Source: Sinonovacula constricta
Lineage: Eukaryota; Mollusca; Bivalvia; Cardiida; Solecurtidae
Direction: 5' to 3'
NCBI GenBank assembly: GCA_007844125.1
Contig: CM017557.1
Coordinates: 61,389,411 to 61,453,410, forward strand
DNA: 64,000 nt
Below the pieces are notes generated by a model. That model was given only the letters and a program-made list of their open reading frames with translations, had not been told where the DNA came from and made no database searches. Below, piece after piece: positions 12,703 through 25,700 of this stretch (positions are counted from its first letter, which is position 1; each line of letters begins with the position of its first letter). The translations under genes were made by a program, and so were the position numbers.

Positions 12703-13184
12703 TTAAAGGTGGAAACCGACAGTTTGGACCAAAGATTTTCTTCTCAAATAACCAAACCTAGCCATTGCTACCTGTAAAATGCTATTCGTTGATGCAAAAG
12801 ATCTGAGTGAACAACATAAATCCCCACTTGTCATTGTAAACAGGTATTTCCTTATCATAACCATGCTGCAGAGATGGTTATTTTTAAACTAAGACAACCA
12901 GGTGACAACTTACTTTTGAGATCATGGTATCTTGTCATCTGGGCAGTCCGTTCTGTCATAGATATCTATTTTTTGCAGGGATCACTATCAAGATTATTTA
13001 AAGATTTGTAAAGAGTGAATTTTCCCCCCAATTTGTACTGTCTTACATATTAGTAGTGCTAAAATCGTCTTTACATAAGACAAAAGTACAAGTTTATGCA
13101 GGAATTATGACTACATCCCCTTAAACAGTGAAAAAATATTGTTACATTCACTTGTCACAGGTAAACTGTCAAACACCATCGTTA
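12703..13184 (+). mobile_element. TTAA-MITE copy C
   Basis: Starts TTAAAGGTGG and carries the family internal text (CATAAATCCCCACTTGTCAT, AGGTATTTCCTTATC). The 3' end is eroded (GTAAACTGTCAAACACCATC) and its TTAA is lost. Confidence 0.8.
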
Positions 13185-13709
13185 TATCTTATGCGCTGAC
13201 AAGACACACAATTCTCCATCAATTTAGGTTTTTAAATAAGACCATCTACCAGCACAATCTCAATATTTCCATTACTAACCTTGGACTTTTTTCCAACAAT
13301 AAAATCCATATCTATTCATCATAAAGAGTTCAGCTTTTTAGTCATTTAACATATCTTTACAACACCTAGTCAAATGGAGACCTGGACACTGGATCATACA
13401 AAAACCCATAAAAGAAAATAACAAAATAACTAATGAAGATTTTTTTTACACAAATAAAAATTCGAGTAAAAATTGTCCCCAAAAAGCTAGTTTCATGTGG
13501 CACAATTCTTATGGTCAATGATCTTTGCAACACCTAATGCAATGGATCCCTGGACACTGGATCATACAGACCCTTAATTTAACAAATGATGATGACTTTT
13601 TTTGTACACAACCACAAATGGAATAAAAATGTTTCACAAATGCTTCTTTCATGTGGCACAACTCTTCCGCAGGTCATTGATGAAGTATGTGGACAGCACA
13701 CATATCCAG

Positions 13710-13754
13710 CTAGTAAATCCTAGTCTTCATATTCTCATTCTCATCTTCTGTCAG
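13710..13754 (-). CDS. J-domain gene exon 19 (terminal)
   Basis: A TTTTCCAG acceptor is followed by 14 codons, LTEDENENMKTRIY, and a TAG. Phase 0 matches the exit frame of exon 18 (QSSGQ). No canonical polyadenylation signal was located confidently just downstream on the minus strand. Confidence 0.65.
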   Translation of the reverse strand: MTEDENENMKTRIY

Positions 13755-16700
13755 CTGGAAAATGAGAAATTAGAATAAGCAACAAACCCATAACACTGTA
13801 TGATGACGTACAAAGTCCACATAACATTTTCTACACCAGTTCTGAGTTGGGTTTTTTTCCATGTTTTCTTTTGGAAATACATGTACATCGCAGTGACCAA
13901 AATGATCATTATAGCAACATTCCAGCTATTTTTGTGGAAGACATCAAGCAAATGTCTGGGTAGAACCACCGGTGCACCACAGACCAGCTGGAAGACATTC
14001 CCACTTTAAGTTCATAACAAGACCCGAACCCATGCCGTGAGAGGCTAAGCAGGTCAGAGGAGTTACAAGATGGCCACAGGCGTCCCTACTCTTTTTGTTG
14101 TTGTTTGTTTTTGTTAAATTGCACTGACATAATGAGTCACATTGGCAACAATTATTGGCAAAGGGAGACTCCAGACTTATGTCAAGGTAGAACCACTGAC
14201 AGCACCAGAGGTTAGCAGGAAAACCTCCCCAAATGAAACGTCTCGTCCTGACCAGGAATCGAACCATGCCTGAAAGTGGTGAGGCAGTTGTCAAATCTAA
14301 CTGCTCAGTCCGTATGCACCCCTCTTGTTTTGTGCTTACAATGACACTAGAACCAATTTTTTCTGCAAGCAAATTCAACCAAAGAATAATTAGGCCCCAT
14401 CCAGAATATCAAACTTAAATATGTATATACTATATAGCATCCATTAATAGCAGTGACATGATTATGGTCTTGATAACACCATCCAGCTTGGTGGAATAAG
14501 ACCCCTGCCAAATGTCTGGGTAGAACCACTGGTGCACTGCAGGTCAGCTGGAGGACCTCCATACATTTTAAGATTTTACCCTGATGGGTACACAAACCTA
14601 TGCTGTGAGAAGAAATGGAATCAGAGGATTTACAAGCCAGTGACTCTTTCTAGGAAAAGGGTGCCCTATATCCAGTGTGTTCATATGCATATTGCATTCG
14701 TTCACTAAGCATACCAGTTTCTTGATGATGTGACTGGGTAAAGGTAAAAATAATCAAGAGGTCATAGCATGTTCTCAAACTACAAGCATGAATAACAGAC
14801 TGAAGCCTTTACAATAGTACTGGCAAAGCTTTCCATGCAGCTATGCTTTAGCTAAGAAAGTCTATTAAAGCACTAGCTATCTGGCTACCAGGCTAAGGTC
14901 TGTGGATTCATGAAGTGTATACAGCATAGAAATATTTAGAGCAAGCAATGTTGTATCTATTCAACGACAATTTATCAGAAAAAAAATTGTATATTTGATA
15001 CAAACCTTAATACTATCTTACCTGTCCGGAAGACTGCCAACGTACACCTTTGAGCATACTGCGTATGGCTTCATTACGCTTTTCTCTACTCTTGAATTGC
15101 TGTGGACCTTCAGTTGGCACAGATGTAGTAACCTGAAAACCTGGCACTTAGGGATTGTTTTTGCCGATCATTGTCACCTGACTCAAGTGTTGATTTCTCA
15201 TATCTGGCCCCTCCCATTTCTGTAAACCTTGAAGTTCCACTTGGCCCCTTGTAGTCACGATCCCATTCATCATCACCTGCTCTTCGAACCCTTCTCTCTC
15301 TAGAACCAGATGTTTGCCCAGACTTGCCAAAACCGCCACGCTGTGACCTTGGCTCATCTCCTGAACCCATAAACTGATTGCGGTTAAACCGTGGTGGTAG
15401 CTGCCTCGAAAATCTTGGTTTTTCAGTTTCGCTATCTTTTGAAAAACTCTGTGACATTTCTTCATCACATCTTTGGCTAGATGGCCTTCTGAATCCTTGT
15501 CTGGTACCTGTTTCTCTGAACCCTTTTCTTTGTTCCTCTTCTGATTCTATATTTACAGTGCGAGAATTGTTTGAGGCAGATGGCAGTCTAGGTCTAGAGA
15601 ACCTGGAACCAAAAGCTCTCTGCCCATGATTCTGATACATCAGTCTCAGTTTTATCTTGGTAACTTGCCATTCTGCTAGCCATAGACATTGTCTCTGGTA
15701 GTCTCAGAGAAGGCTTTCCGAAGATTATCCTGACACCATCTTGATTTGATTGAGGCCTGATGCTGCTTTCAGAGCTAATTGTTGCTGCTGGTGGTTTTCC
15801 AAACCCTCTTTTAGGCTCCGAGGCCATCCTGTTGTCAACTGGTCTACCAAAGCTGGGGTCTGGAACAGAGCTTGAGGCATCTTGAGGACGATTAGAACCT
15901 CCCTTCAAATCTGTTCTTCCTTGCGAACCACGGCTATCAGAAGACAGTGGCATCTTGCTTTTCCATTTGAGGTCTTGAAGTATTAGGTTGGATGTCAAAA
16001 CCAGCCCTAGGTCCTCTTCTTCCAGTACCACAGCCATCTTGAGACAAGGCATCTAGTTTTTCCTCTCCAAGGGCTTGAAGTATTAGGCTGAATGCCAAAT
16101 TTACCACTTGGTTCTGACCCTATAAGGCTTGCCAAAGCCATTGAATGCTGATGAAGCATCTTGTGTATCCAGTGTTGCAGCATTTCCAGAAATGGTTTTG
16201 AAGTCTTCAATTCTATTCATTGCAGATAATTCAGTATCTGTAGCAGGTTTCTCGGGTACATAGTTCTGCAGAGTCCTGATAATATCGTCACCTGAAGCAA
16301 GAGATCTGCCAAATTCATCAGGTCTGCGTTGATTAGTGATGTTGCCAGTTTGATTCAAATGTCTAAATGAACCTGGAAAGCTTGCAGATGACTGGTCAGT
16401 CTTACTGCCATCATGAATTCCTGGAGCAATATTAGCAACTTGTAGCACAGCCGGATCATCTGCCAGAACACTAGAGCGAGAGAAAGGCAGTCGACTCTCT
16501 GGTTCTGATACATCAAAGTCTCTCTTGAAAGATTTTAATGGCAATAAAGGCCGGAAGGCTTCAGCATTTTCCTCCACGTCCACTTCTGATAACAAGTCAT
16601 TATCTGTTTCAGGAAGTTTCTGTGTTTTCTTCCGGTGAGATGTCATCAGTGTCTGTCCTAGCAAAATCTGCAGACTTTTCAGTTATCAAAGGTTGTGGGA

Positions 16701-19700
16701 TTTGGTCCTATTCTCCATATAATTTGTCATCATGGGAGACTCCATCTGTTCTCGCATCATTTGCTTCTGCAACATGAGCTGCTGCTGCAGCAGCATCTGC
16801 TGCATGATCAACTGAGGGTGTATCGGTATCATTGGATTCATCCCCATGGTGTTTAGGATAGGAGCTCTATAGGGGTTCATCATAGGTAGAGGGTATGGGG
16901 TGACCCCAAGCAGTGGGTTAGCGACATTTGCAGGAAACATGGCAGGTGGAACAGGACTTTGTGTTGGTGATAATGCAGCAGCTTGTTTTTCTGATCGCTG
17001 CCTAAGGAATTCCAGGTATGCTCCTTTAAGGTTATCAGGTAGTCCTGCTGGCAGCTGCTGTTCATCTACTGATTTTGCTTCACTAATCTGTGCTTGATTC
17101 GGAGTTCCCTGTACTGTATCCGATAACTGTGATTGACTAGTAAGAGCTTCAGGATCTTGGTCTTGTCGCTTGCCAATAGCATGACCATTATTACCTTCTG
17201 GCAGCACTCTATGGACCTGACCTCTATAATCATTAAACATCTCTGGTGATCTTGGCAGATTTTCAGAAACTGTGTGTATTTCTGCAGGATTTTCCTGACA
17301 GCTATTTGGCTTATAATGATCTCGGATAAGCCTTGCTGTCTCACCTGGCATTCTAACCTTGGTTCCGTATGGTGACAATGGCTGAGTCAATCCTTCTAGA
17401 ACTGGTAAACGTCTTGGACTATCAGATCTCTCAATCTCAGACTGACTGGACTGCATGTCATCTGAAGACAGGGACAAACCAGCTTCAAACCTCTGGCTTA
17501 GATCTGCTGGAGAGATTTGACTACCAGCAAAGCTCATAGCTGGCTGGCCAGGGAGGTTCTCTTGATAACTCAGTGCTTGACTTGACATAGGACTTCTATT
17601 TGAAGCACCAATTATACCATCACATGCAATTGTAGTCTCTTGACTTCTTGCAAAGTTTGAAATTTTGACTTCTTAGAATGTTTGAATCCGGACTTCTTGG
17701 AAATTTTGAATTTTGATTTCTTTGAATGTTTGAATCCTGACTTCTTGTAAAGTTTGAATTTGGACTTCTTAAAATGTTTAAATCCTGACTGTCTGGAATG
17801 TATGAATCCTGACTTCTTGGAAGTGTTTGAACTCTGACTTCTTGGAATGTTTGAAAAGTGTTCCATTTGGGAATTCCAATCATTTGGTGAAGTAAAACTA
17901 CTACCCTGAGATGCCTGAAATCCTCTTCCATTGCTCTCATCAGTCTGGTCTCTGATGATTTTGGTTTTTGTTATTATTTCTCCAAAACCATTCCTTTCCT
18001 CAAAACAAAGTTCATCACTGCTAGAAGCTACTACTGCAGGTTCATATGGCTTATAAGTGTTCCCAGAATATGCCTTCTGCATTCTCTCATTCATATAACA
18101 TTGGCTTAGAACTGTTTGACATCTGACTTCCAGTTGACACCTGACTCGACTGAATGTTGTCAGAAATACCGATATCCTGTCTGTCACCTGAATGTCATTA
18201 GCCCTACCAGGTTCATGATAATCATCTAAAGCCTCCTCCTCCACGTCTTCCTCATCATAAGACCCTTTATCTTCAAATACATAATCATCCTTAGCCCGAT
18301 ATCCACTTTGTGTTTCTTTAGAATAGCCTTCAAAATCATCAAGAGCATTTGAATTCTGTTCCCTCTGCACCATTGTCATAATTTGCATCATCAGCGTAAA
18401 TTGCTCCTTGCTGACCTGAATACGGGGAACTAGAATTCCTGGCTTGTGTATTTGTTTGGTTAAACCTGCTAACTTCTCTGTCCACTTCCCTTTCAATGGA
18501 CATCTGGCTGTCTCGACCAACTTGGGATTGATCGTAACTACTAAGAGAGACAGGCGGCTGTGAATATCTGTTACTCATTTCTGGGGGTCTATTAACTGGT
18601 ACGGACACACCCACTTTTGCTTAATGGTTGATTTGGTTGAAAAGTGCCAAATATATTCATTGAAGGGCTGTTGGAGTGGTTGTGTAGATGTAGACTTTTG
18701 GACTACAGCATTTCTGTATGAAGGATAGGCAGAATGCTGGTGATAGATGAGGTTCAACAAGCTGGTTTCATTTCTTCTGGAAGACTCCAAATACTTTCGG
18801 CAGCTCGTCTTTGTCTGAAAAAGAAGACAAATCATAATCTTATATGGGAAAAGATAAAAACAATTTCATAGTTTGGTTTTGACACAAACATGGTGTACGG
18901 CTTACACTAAGTTTATCATCTACTGACAAATACATTTCAGCCTTCACCTGAATGAGAACAAAAATAATATCAAACACAATAAGTAAGGCAAATGCTGTCT
19001 GAAGTTTACGTCAATTACTGTCCCTCAGCTTTCTCTCACTCTTTTTTGCATCTAAGAACTTGAGAAATCATTTGGAGGGCACCCATGGCATGGTGGTACA
19101 GTTGCCAGATTGAATCTCCTCTGACTGCTTTGCCTCTATCAGTTGGATTCGAGACCTGTTTCAGGAGAAGGATTTAATATGCGAAGGTCTTCCTGCTGAC
19201 CTGCGGTGCGCTGCGTTGGTGGTTTTTATTTGTCTGGTGTCTTCTTCCCCCAATATTGCTGGATGTTGCTATAATGACCCAAAGTACCAAAATTGGTCCT
19301 TGCGAAAAAACATCACTTTGCAGTAAAATGCAAAACACAAATCAACCAAGAGGCAATGTTACCCACTCTGTGGCTACTGACCTTTGCCTCTCAGCCTCCT
19401 CCCGAGCAGTGCGTTCGCTCAACTCCAGTGCCTCTCTCAGCATCCGCTCCTCATCCTCTTCTGTCTGCGGCAGCAACTCACTCAACACCTCATACTTTTC
19501 TTGCTGCTCCTGTTGTCGCTTCTGCCAGATATTCTCTTTTGGGATCTCTGGACGGTACTCTACATAAACACACAGGTATAATTGCCTTTATTATATTTAG
19601 AACATACTGTTTTAAGGTCCAATGGAAAGAAATGATTTATCCAATTAAGTAGCCTCATTAATTAGTCATTATTATTATAATATATAATTTAGCATATGTT

Positions 19701-22700
19701 GTTCTCCATATATTAAAGATTCCTATTTTAAATCAGAAAATTGTTCAGCAAAAGGACACTATAATCAATTTTATACTTAACAATTACCCCAATTTCAATG
19801 TATTCGCTACAAAACAAGAAGACAATGGCAAAAAAAAAGCAACCAAAAAAAGCAATTAACCTTTTCTTTGGATTGGGATTTGCCGGCATTTTTGAAGTAT
19901 TTTTGCATACTGTGCAGCGACATTTCTTTCCTTATAGCACAGGGGCACTATAAGCTTATGAGGTGCCCAGGGACTGAACCCGGCCGGTCCATTATACAGA
20001 CACCGATGAATCAAGCGTAATGCTGTCCCCTTAGTCCCCAGCGTTAGAAGGGAAGCCACTACTACCAACTTTAATGTCTTTGGTTTGATCCCGCCGGGGT
20101 TTGAACCTGCAACCTCCCGATCCGCAAGCTGACGCTCTACCAGTTGAGCTATTGCGGCCGGTCTAACCTTTCCTTGGCCTCAACCATAATTAAAATAAAA
20201 TGGCAATGGTAATGTTGATAACTTCATGAAAGCATGAAGATGTTATGTATAATTAAACATCATAAGACATGCAGACACAAAGTTCGCACCTGGGACCCAG
20301 GTATGTTGTGGTTGGCTGGCATGTCGTGGCCCCTCTCTCCTCTGCTCATACCACTTGGGTTCGGATTGCTTTCTTGAGATTTCGTATACTCTGAAAAATG
20401 TATGAGATATATATAGCTTGAGTACAGAGTAGCAATTATAAGGAATAACCTTTAACATAACCTTGACCTTAAAGGTGGTATCAGACAGTTTGGACCAAAA
20501 TATTTTTTCTCAAGTAAGTCATTGTGACCTGAAAAGGTCCTGCAAAATGCTGCTCATTGATGCCCTAGATCAGTGTGAACAGTGAAACATAAATTCTCAT
20601 TCCTCATTGTGAACAGGTATTTAATATCTGAGCCACACTGCATAGATAGCTATTTTTAACTAGGAAAATCAGGACTCAGTTTTGAGAATATGTTACATGG
20701 TATCTACTCTGACATCGGTATCTGTTTTCAGCAGAGATCACTATCATACCTATTTATAGACTCGCAATGAATGAACTTTTAGAGTGTTTCTATTGCGATT
20801 AGTACTGTCTCACAATGCAGACAGTGTTCAAAATTGTCTAAAGTATGAGTTTATGCAGAAATTATGCCCTAATCCACAAAAGCAGTGCTAAGGTATTATT
20901 ACATTAATTCGATACAGGCAAACTGTCAGATACCACGCTTAATGGTTGCACTGTTTTTCACAACACACCTTCAGATGTATGCTTGTAAGAAAATGAAGTT
21001 TGATTGAAGTACTGTAAACAGAAAAGAAAGTTACAGCACAGACAAGGAATTGGGACAGATGTTCAGACTGATAGTGTGCCTGCAATATATCATCCTGCAT
21101 GTTCATACAAATGTCATGTTTATGGACCAAGTTTCTGGTCTGGTATATATTCAGCTTATTTATAAGGAAGGTCAGTGAATATTATGAATCACAAAATAGA
21201 AGCTTTTTGCAATGCTTTCTTTTACAAACTAGAGGGCCATGATGGCCCTTAATCTCTCACCTGATGACACAGGCTTTTAGTAGGCTCAACTTTGGCATCA
21301 AGTAATTAAGAGTTATTTACTTTAGAAATCTTGTTGAAGATTGGACCATTAGTGTGGCCACTGGGTTGAGAACATTTTCTAGAATTTTACCGAGTAACCT
21401 ACTGAATCCACATGACTCACTTCAAAACATATGTAAGATTTCATACTGGCAAACATGCTGGCCAAGTTTGGTGAAGATTGGGCCATAAATGTGGCCTCTT
21501 AAGTATTTTCACAAGGTTTTTCTAAAATGTGACCTACTTTTTGACCCCACATGACCCAATTATATAATCATCCAAGATTTGATGCAGACAACAATCTGAT
21601 CAAGTTTGGTGAAGATTAGGCTATAAATGTGGCCTCTAGTGAGTTCACAAGCTTTTGCTAAGATTTGACATAGTGACCTACTTTTTGACCCAACATGACC
21701 CAATAATAAACTCATCCAAGATTTTATGCAATTAAACATTCTGATTAAATTTGGCGAAGATTGGGCTTATACATGTGGTCTCTAGTGTGTTTACAAGCTT
21801 TTTCTAAGATTTGACCTAGTGACCTACTTTTAAACCCAACATGACCCAGTTATGAACTCGTCCAAAATTACATGCAGACAAACATTCTGACCAAGTTTGA
21901 TGAAGATTGAGCCATAAATGGGGCCTCTAGTGTGCTCAAAAGCTTTTTTCTAAGATTTGACCTAGTGACCTATTTTTAGACCCCACATGACCCAATAATG
22001 AATCGGTCAAGATTTCATGAAGACAAACATTCTGACCAAGTTTGGTGAAGTTTGGCCTATAAATGTGGCCTCTAGCAGTGTTCACAAGCTTTTTCTAAGA
22101 TTTGACTTAGTGACTTTTTGACTCCACATGATCCAATAATGAACTCGTCCAAGATTTCATGCAGACAAACATTCTGACCAAGTTTGTTGAAGATTGGGCT
22201 ATAAATGTGGTCTCTAGTGTGTTCACATGCTTTTTCTAAAATTTGATCTAGTGACCTTCTTTTTGACCCCACGTGACCCAAAAATGAACTCATCCAAGAT
22301 TTCATGTAGACAAACATTCTGACCAAGTTTCAATCAATATTTGGTTTTGTTTACCCTCGCCCTAACTATTGTTATAGGGCGAGCATTAAAGTATGGGAGT
22401 TTAAAATAAAATATCACAGTATTATATTAATGGCGTGAGGGTTGCCTAGTGTCTGGTAGATTAAAAAGGATTAAAAATTAGACAACATAAAGATGATTAT
22501 GAATTACTGGTGTATTGACAATAGGCTATTATATATTGTACGGGTGGTTTTATTATCTGTGTTGTATTTATATGCTGAGATGAATGTGTAATAAAAGTTG
22601 TCTTATATAAAATATCAGTTTACACTTCATTTTTTCTTGTATTACATTTCATTTCCAGTCCACCTAATTAACATAGAGTATAGATTTTTTCGCCTCTTTG

Positions 22701-25700
22701 TAAAGTTACAATATATTTTTATACAGCGCCTCATTTGGGACTTATAATAGTGGTAAAAAAATACAATAATTTAAAAACCAAAAAATGTATTCAGTTAAAA
22801 TAAAAGATAAGACATATAGTTATATCATTTAACCGATGCTATAGGCACCTTTTTAGGACCTTTTAAGAGTATGTTTGTTTTAAAAAATCAAGAATTTAAA
22901 TCATGAATAATATTTACATTTATATATACAGCTTACAATGTACATATTTACAGGCCTGTCCCCTGTATCATCTGAATCCAACAAATTTTATAAATAGAAA
23001 AGACTGGTTAACATGTGGACGATGGGACCTATTTTTTAATACAGAGGTCCCGCTAGCAGTCCGATTTTTTTTATTCATCCACATGCACCATAGAATTGAT
23101 GAAGATTGGCCTATAAATATGGCCTCTAGTGTGTTCACAAGCTTTTTCTAAGATTTGACCTAGTGACCTACTTTTTGACCCCACATGACCCAGTTACAAA
23201 CTCATCCAAGATTTTTATCCAGGCAAACATTCTGACCAAGTTTGGTGAAGATTGGGCTATAAGTGAGGCCACTAGTTTTTCCTAAAATTTGACCTACTTT
23301 TTGACCCCAGGCGACCCAATTATGAACTCCAACCAAGAAATCATGCATAGGTAAATAAGAAAAGGTGCAGACAAACATTCTGGCCAAGTTTGATGAAATT
23401 GGATAAAAACTGTAGCCTCTAGTGTGTTCACAAGCTAAAATGTTGACGACGAACGACCTACAAAGCGGTATCACAAAAGCTCCCCTTGAGCACGTTGTGC
23501 TCAGGTGAGCTAAAAATGTGGTACAAAATATTCGCTGCGAGGAGTGTTCAGTGAAAATCTATGTTGTTTAATTCTCATTGAACTTGAAATTTATTTTGCT
23601 TATTGGGTTTAGCATCCCACCAACAGTAATTCAGTACTTAGAGACGGTGTCCACTTGAAGCAGATAAATTGCTGCATTCATTGTGTATAGCATTCCGTGA
23701 ACACCTAGCATGATACCACACTCAGTCACATTATTTTGACGCCAGGCTGACCTAGATTTATCCTTATATTTGCCTGATCATTAGCAAGGGAGCTACACCA
23801 CTTTTTTTAACAACTTTGATATGTCGTGACCAAGTATTGAACCTGGGCCTCCAGTACCTAGAGCTGACAATTAACTACCAGGTCCGGTTTGAAACTTTAC
23901 TTAAACCTTAAGCTCATACATATACCATTTTACGCCTTTCTATAGCATTCACAATTATTCCTTTATCTTCAGCATCATCAACACAACTAAGGGTTTATTT
24001 GTAGACTAGTTTAATCAAGGTTGTATAATTAATATACCGAAAATGAATGTGTTTAAAAATATTTATACTATTTCAAAGAATATAAACAAATTCAAGTGAA
24101 TCTTTAAAACCCTATACATTTAAAGAAGCATATCTATCAGACCAAATGTGGCAGCACCAGACTGGTCATCAAAGTAACCTTTAAGGAGAATGACTTCATA
24201 AATCACATATGTCAACACATTTTCCGTCTCACATTTTCTCTTCTCCCACTTTCCTCATTAATATCTTTCCCAGCCAAGGAACTAATTTAATTATAATGAT
24301 GCTATAATGATTACATTTGAAGCCTTACCACCTTATACAAATCATCTAATTGAAAAATAATGTTGCTACAGTGACCACATATTAAGCCTAGTCTCTTTGT
24401 CTTATAGTATAGTTCTCCTTCTCATTCCTCCTCCTCTCCAACTCCCTCTGTATGTTAGATATCATCCAGAATATTTTGTCCAAGAACTTGTGTTACATCT
24501 CAAATATTCATGTATCTTTTTAAATGACGGAAGCTGTAGAATTTATTTTTTAAATCTTTTTTTTTTTACTTAACAGCATGAACTGATGACATAGTAGGCA
24601 TAAAACCATGCATCATCTCATTTTGTGCAAAGAAAGAAAGGCAACAAAAAGAATCATCCAGGACTACTAAATACACAAAGTAACATACATTTTATGCCAC
24701 TTTTTAAAGATTATTATAGTTATTATTATCAGAGTTCACAGAAATGACAAAAGGAACAATGTCAAATGCATGTAAGAGCAATAAATGCTCCATAAATGGT
24801 CAAATGCATGCAAGAGCAACAAATGCTCCATAAATGATCAATTGCATGCAAGAGCAACAGATGCTCCATAAATGATCAAATACATGCAAGAGCAACAGAT
24901 GCTCCATAAATGATCAAATACATGCAAGAGCAGCAAATGCTCCATAAATGATCAAATGCCTGCAAGAGCAACAAATGCTCCATAAATGATCAAATGCGTG
25001 CAAGAGAAATGCTCCATAAATGATCAAATACCTGCAAGAGCAACAAATGCTCCATAAATGATCAAATGCGTGCAAGAGCAACAAATGCTCCATAAATGAT
25101 CAAATGCGTGCAAGAGCAACAAATGCTCCATAAATGATCAAATACATGCAAGAGCAACAGATGCTCCATAAATGCTCAAATACATGCAATCAACAGATGC
25201 TCCATAAATGAACAAATGCGTGCAAGAGCAGCAAATGCTCCATAAATGATCAAATGCGTTATGCGCGCAAGAGCAGCAAATGCTCCATAAATGATCAAAT
25301 GCGTGCAAGAGCAACAAATGCTCCATAGATGATCAAACGTGTGCAAGAGCAGCAAATGCTCCATAAATGATCAAATGCGTGCAAAGAGCAACAGATGCTC
25401 CATAAATGATCAAATACATGCAAGAGCAACAGATGCTCCATAAATGATCAATTGCGTGCAAGAGCAACAAATGCTCCATAAATGATCAAATGCGTGCAAG
25501 AGCAACAAATGCTTCAAAAATGATCAAATGCCTGCAAGAGCAACAGATGCTCCATAAATGATCAAATGCGTGCAAGAGCAACAGATGCTTCATAAATGAT
25601 CAAAAACATCCAAGAGCAACAGATGCTTCATAAATTGTCAAATGCATGCAAGAGCAACAAATAAATGCTTCATAAATGTAAGACTACAATGCAGCTCTTT

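Larger units (their letters stand above)
21231..23513 (+). mobile_element. Pearl-like/Helentron-type non-autonomous element with tandem core
   Basis: The left boundary has a hairpin GGGCCATGATGGCCC (21234-21248). The right end has a hairpin GAGCACGTTGTGCTC (23488-23502) followed by AGGTGAG and CTAA, matching the hairpin-plus-CTRR terminus of Helitron-like elements. The interior is a tandem array of units about 143-146 bp long (CCAAGTTTGGTGAAGATTGG). This is the organisation known for bivalve pearl elements and other Helentron-associated elements. A segment of about 760 bp interrupts the array. There is no Rep/helicase coding. Confidence 0.75.

Noticed and set aside
24762..25680. CRISPR-like array
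   Set aside because: There are no unique spacers: the whole 38-bp unit repeats. The context is an intron of a eukaryotic gene.
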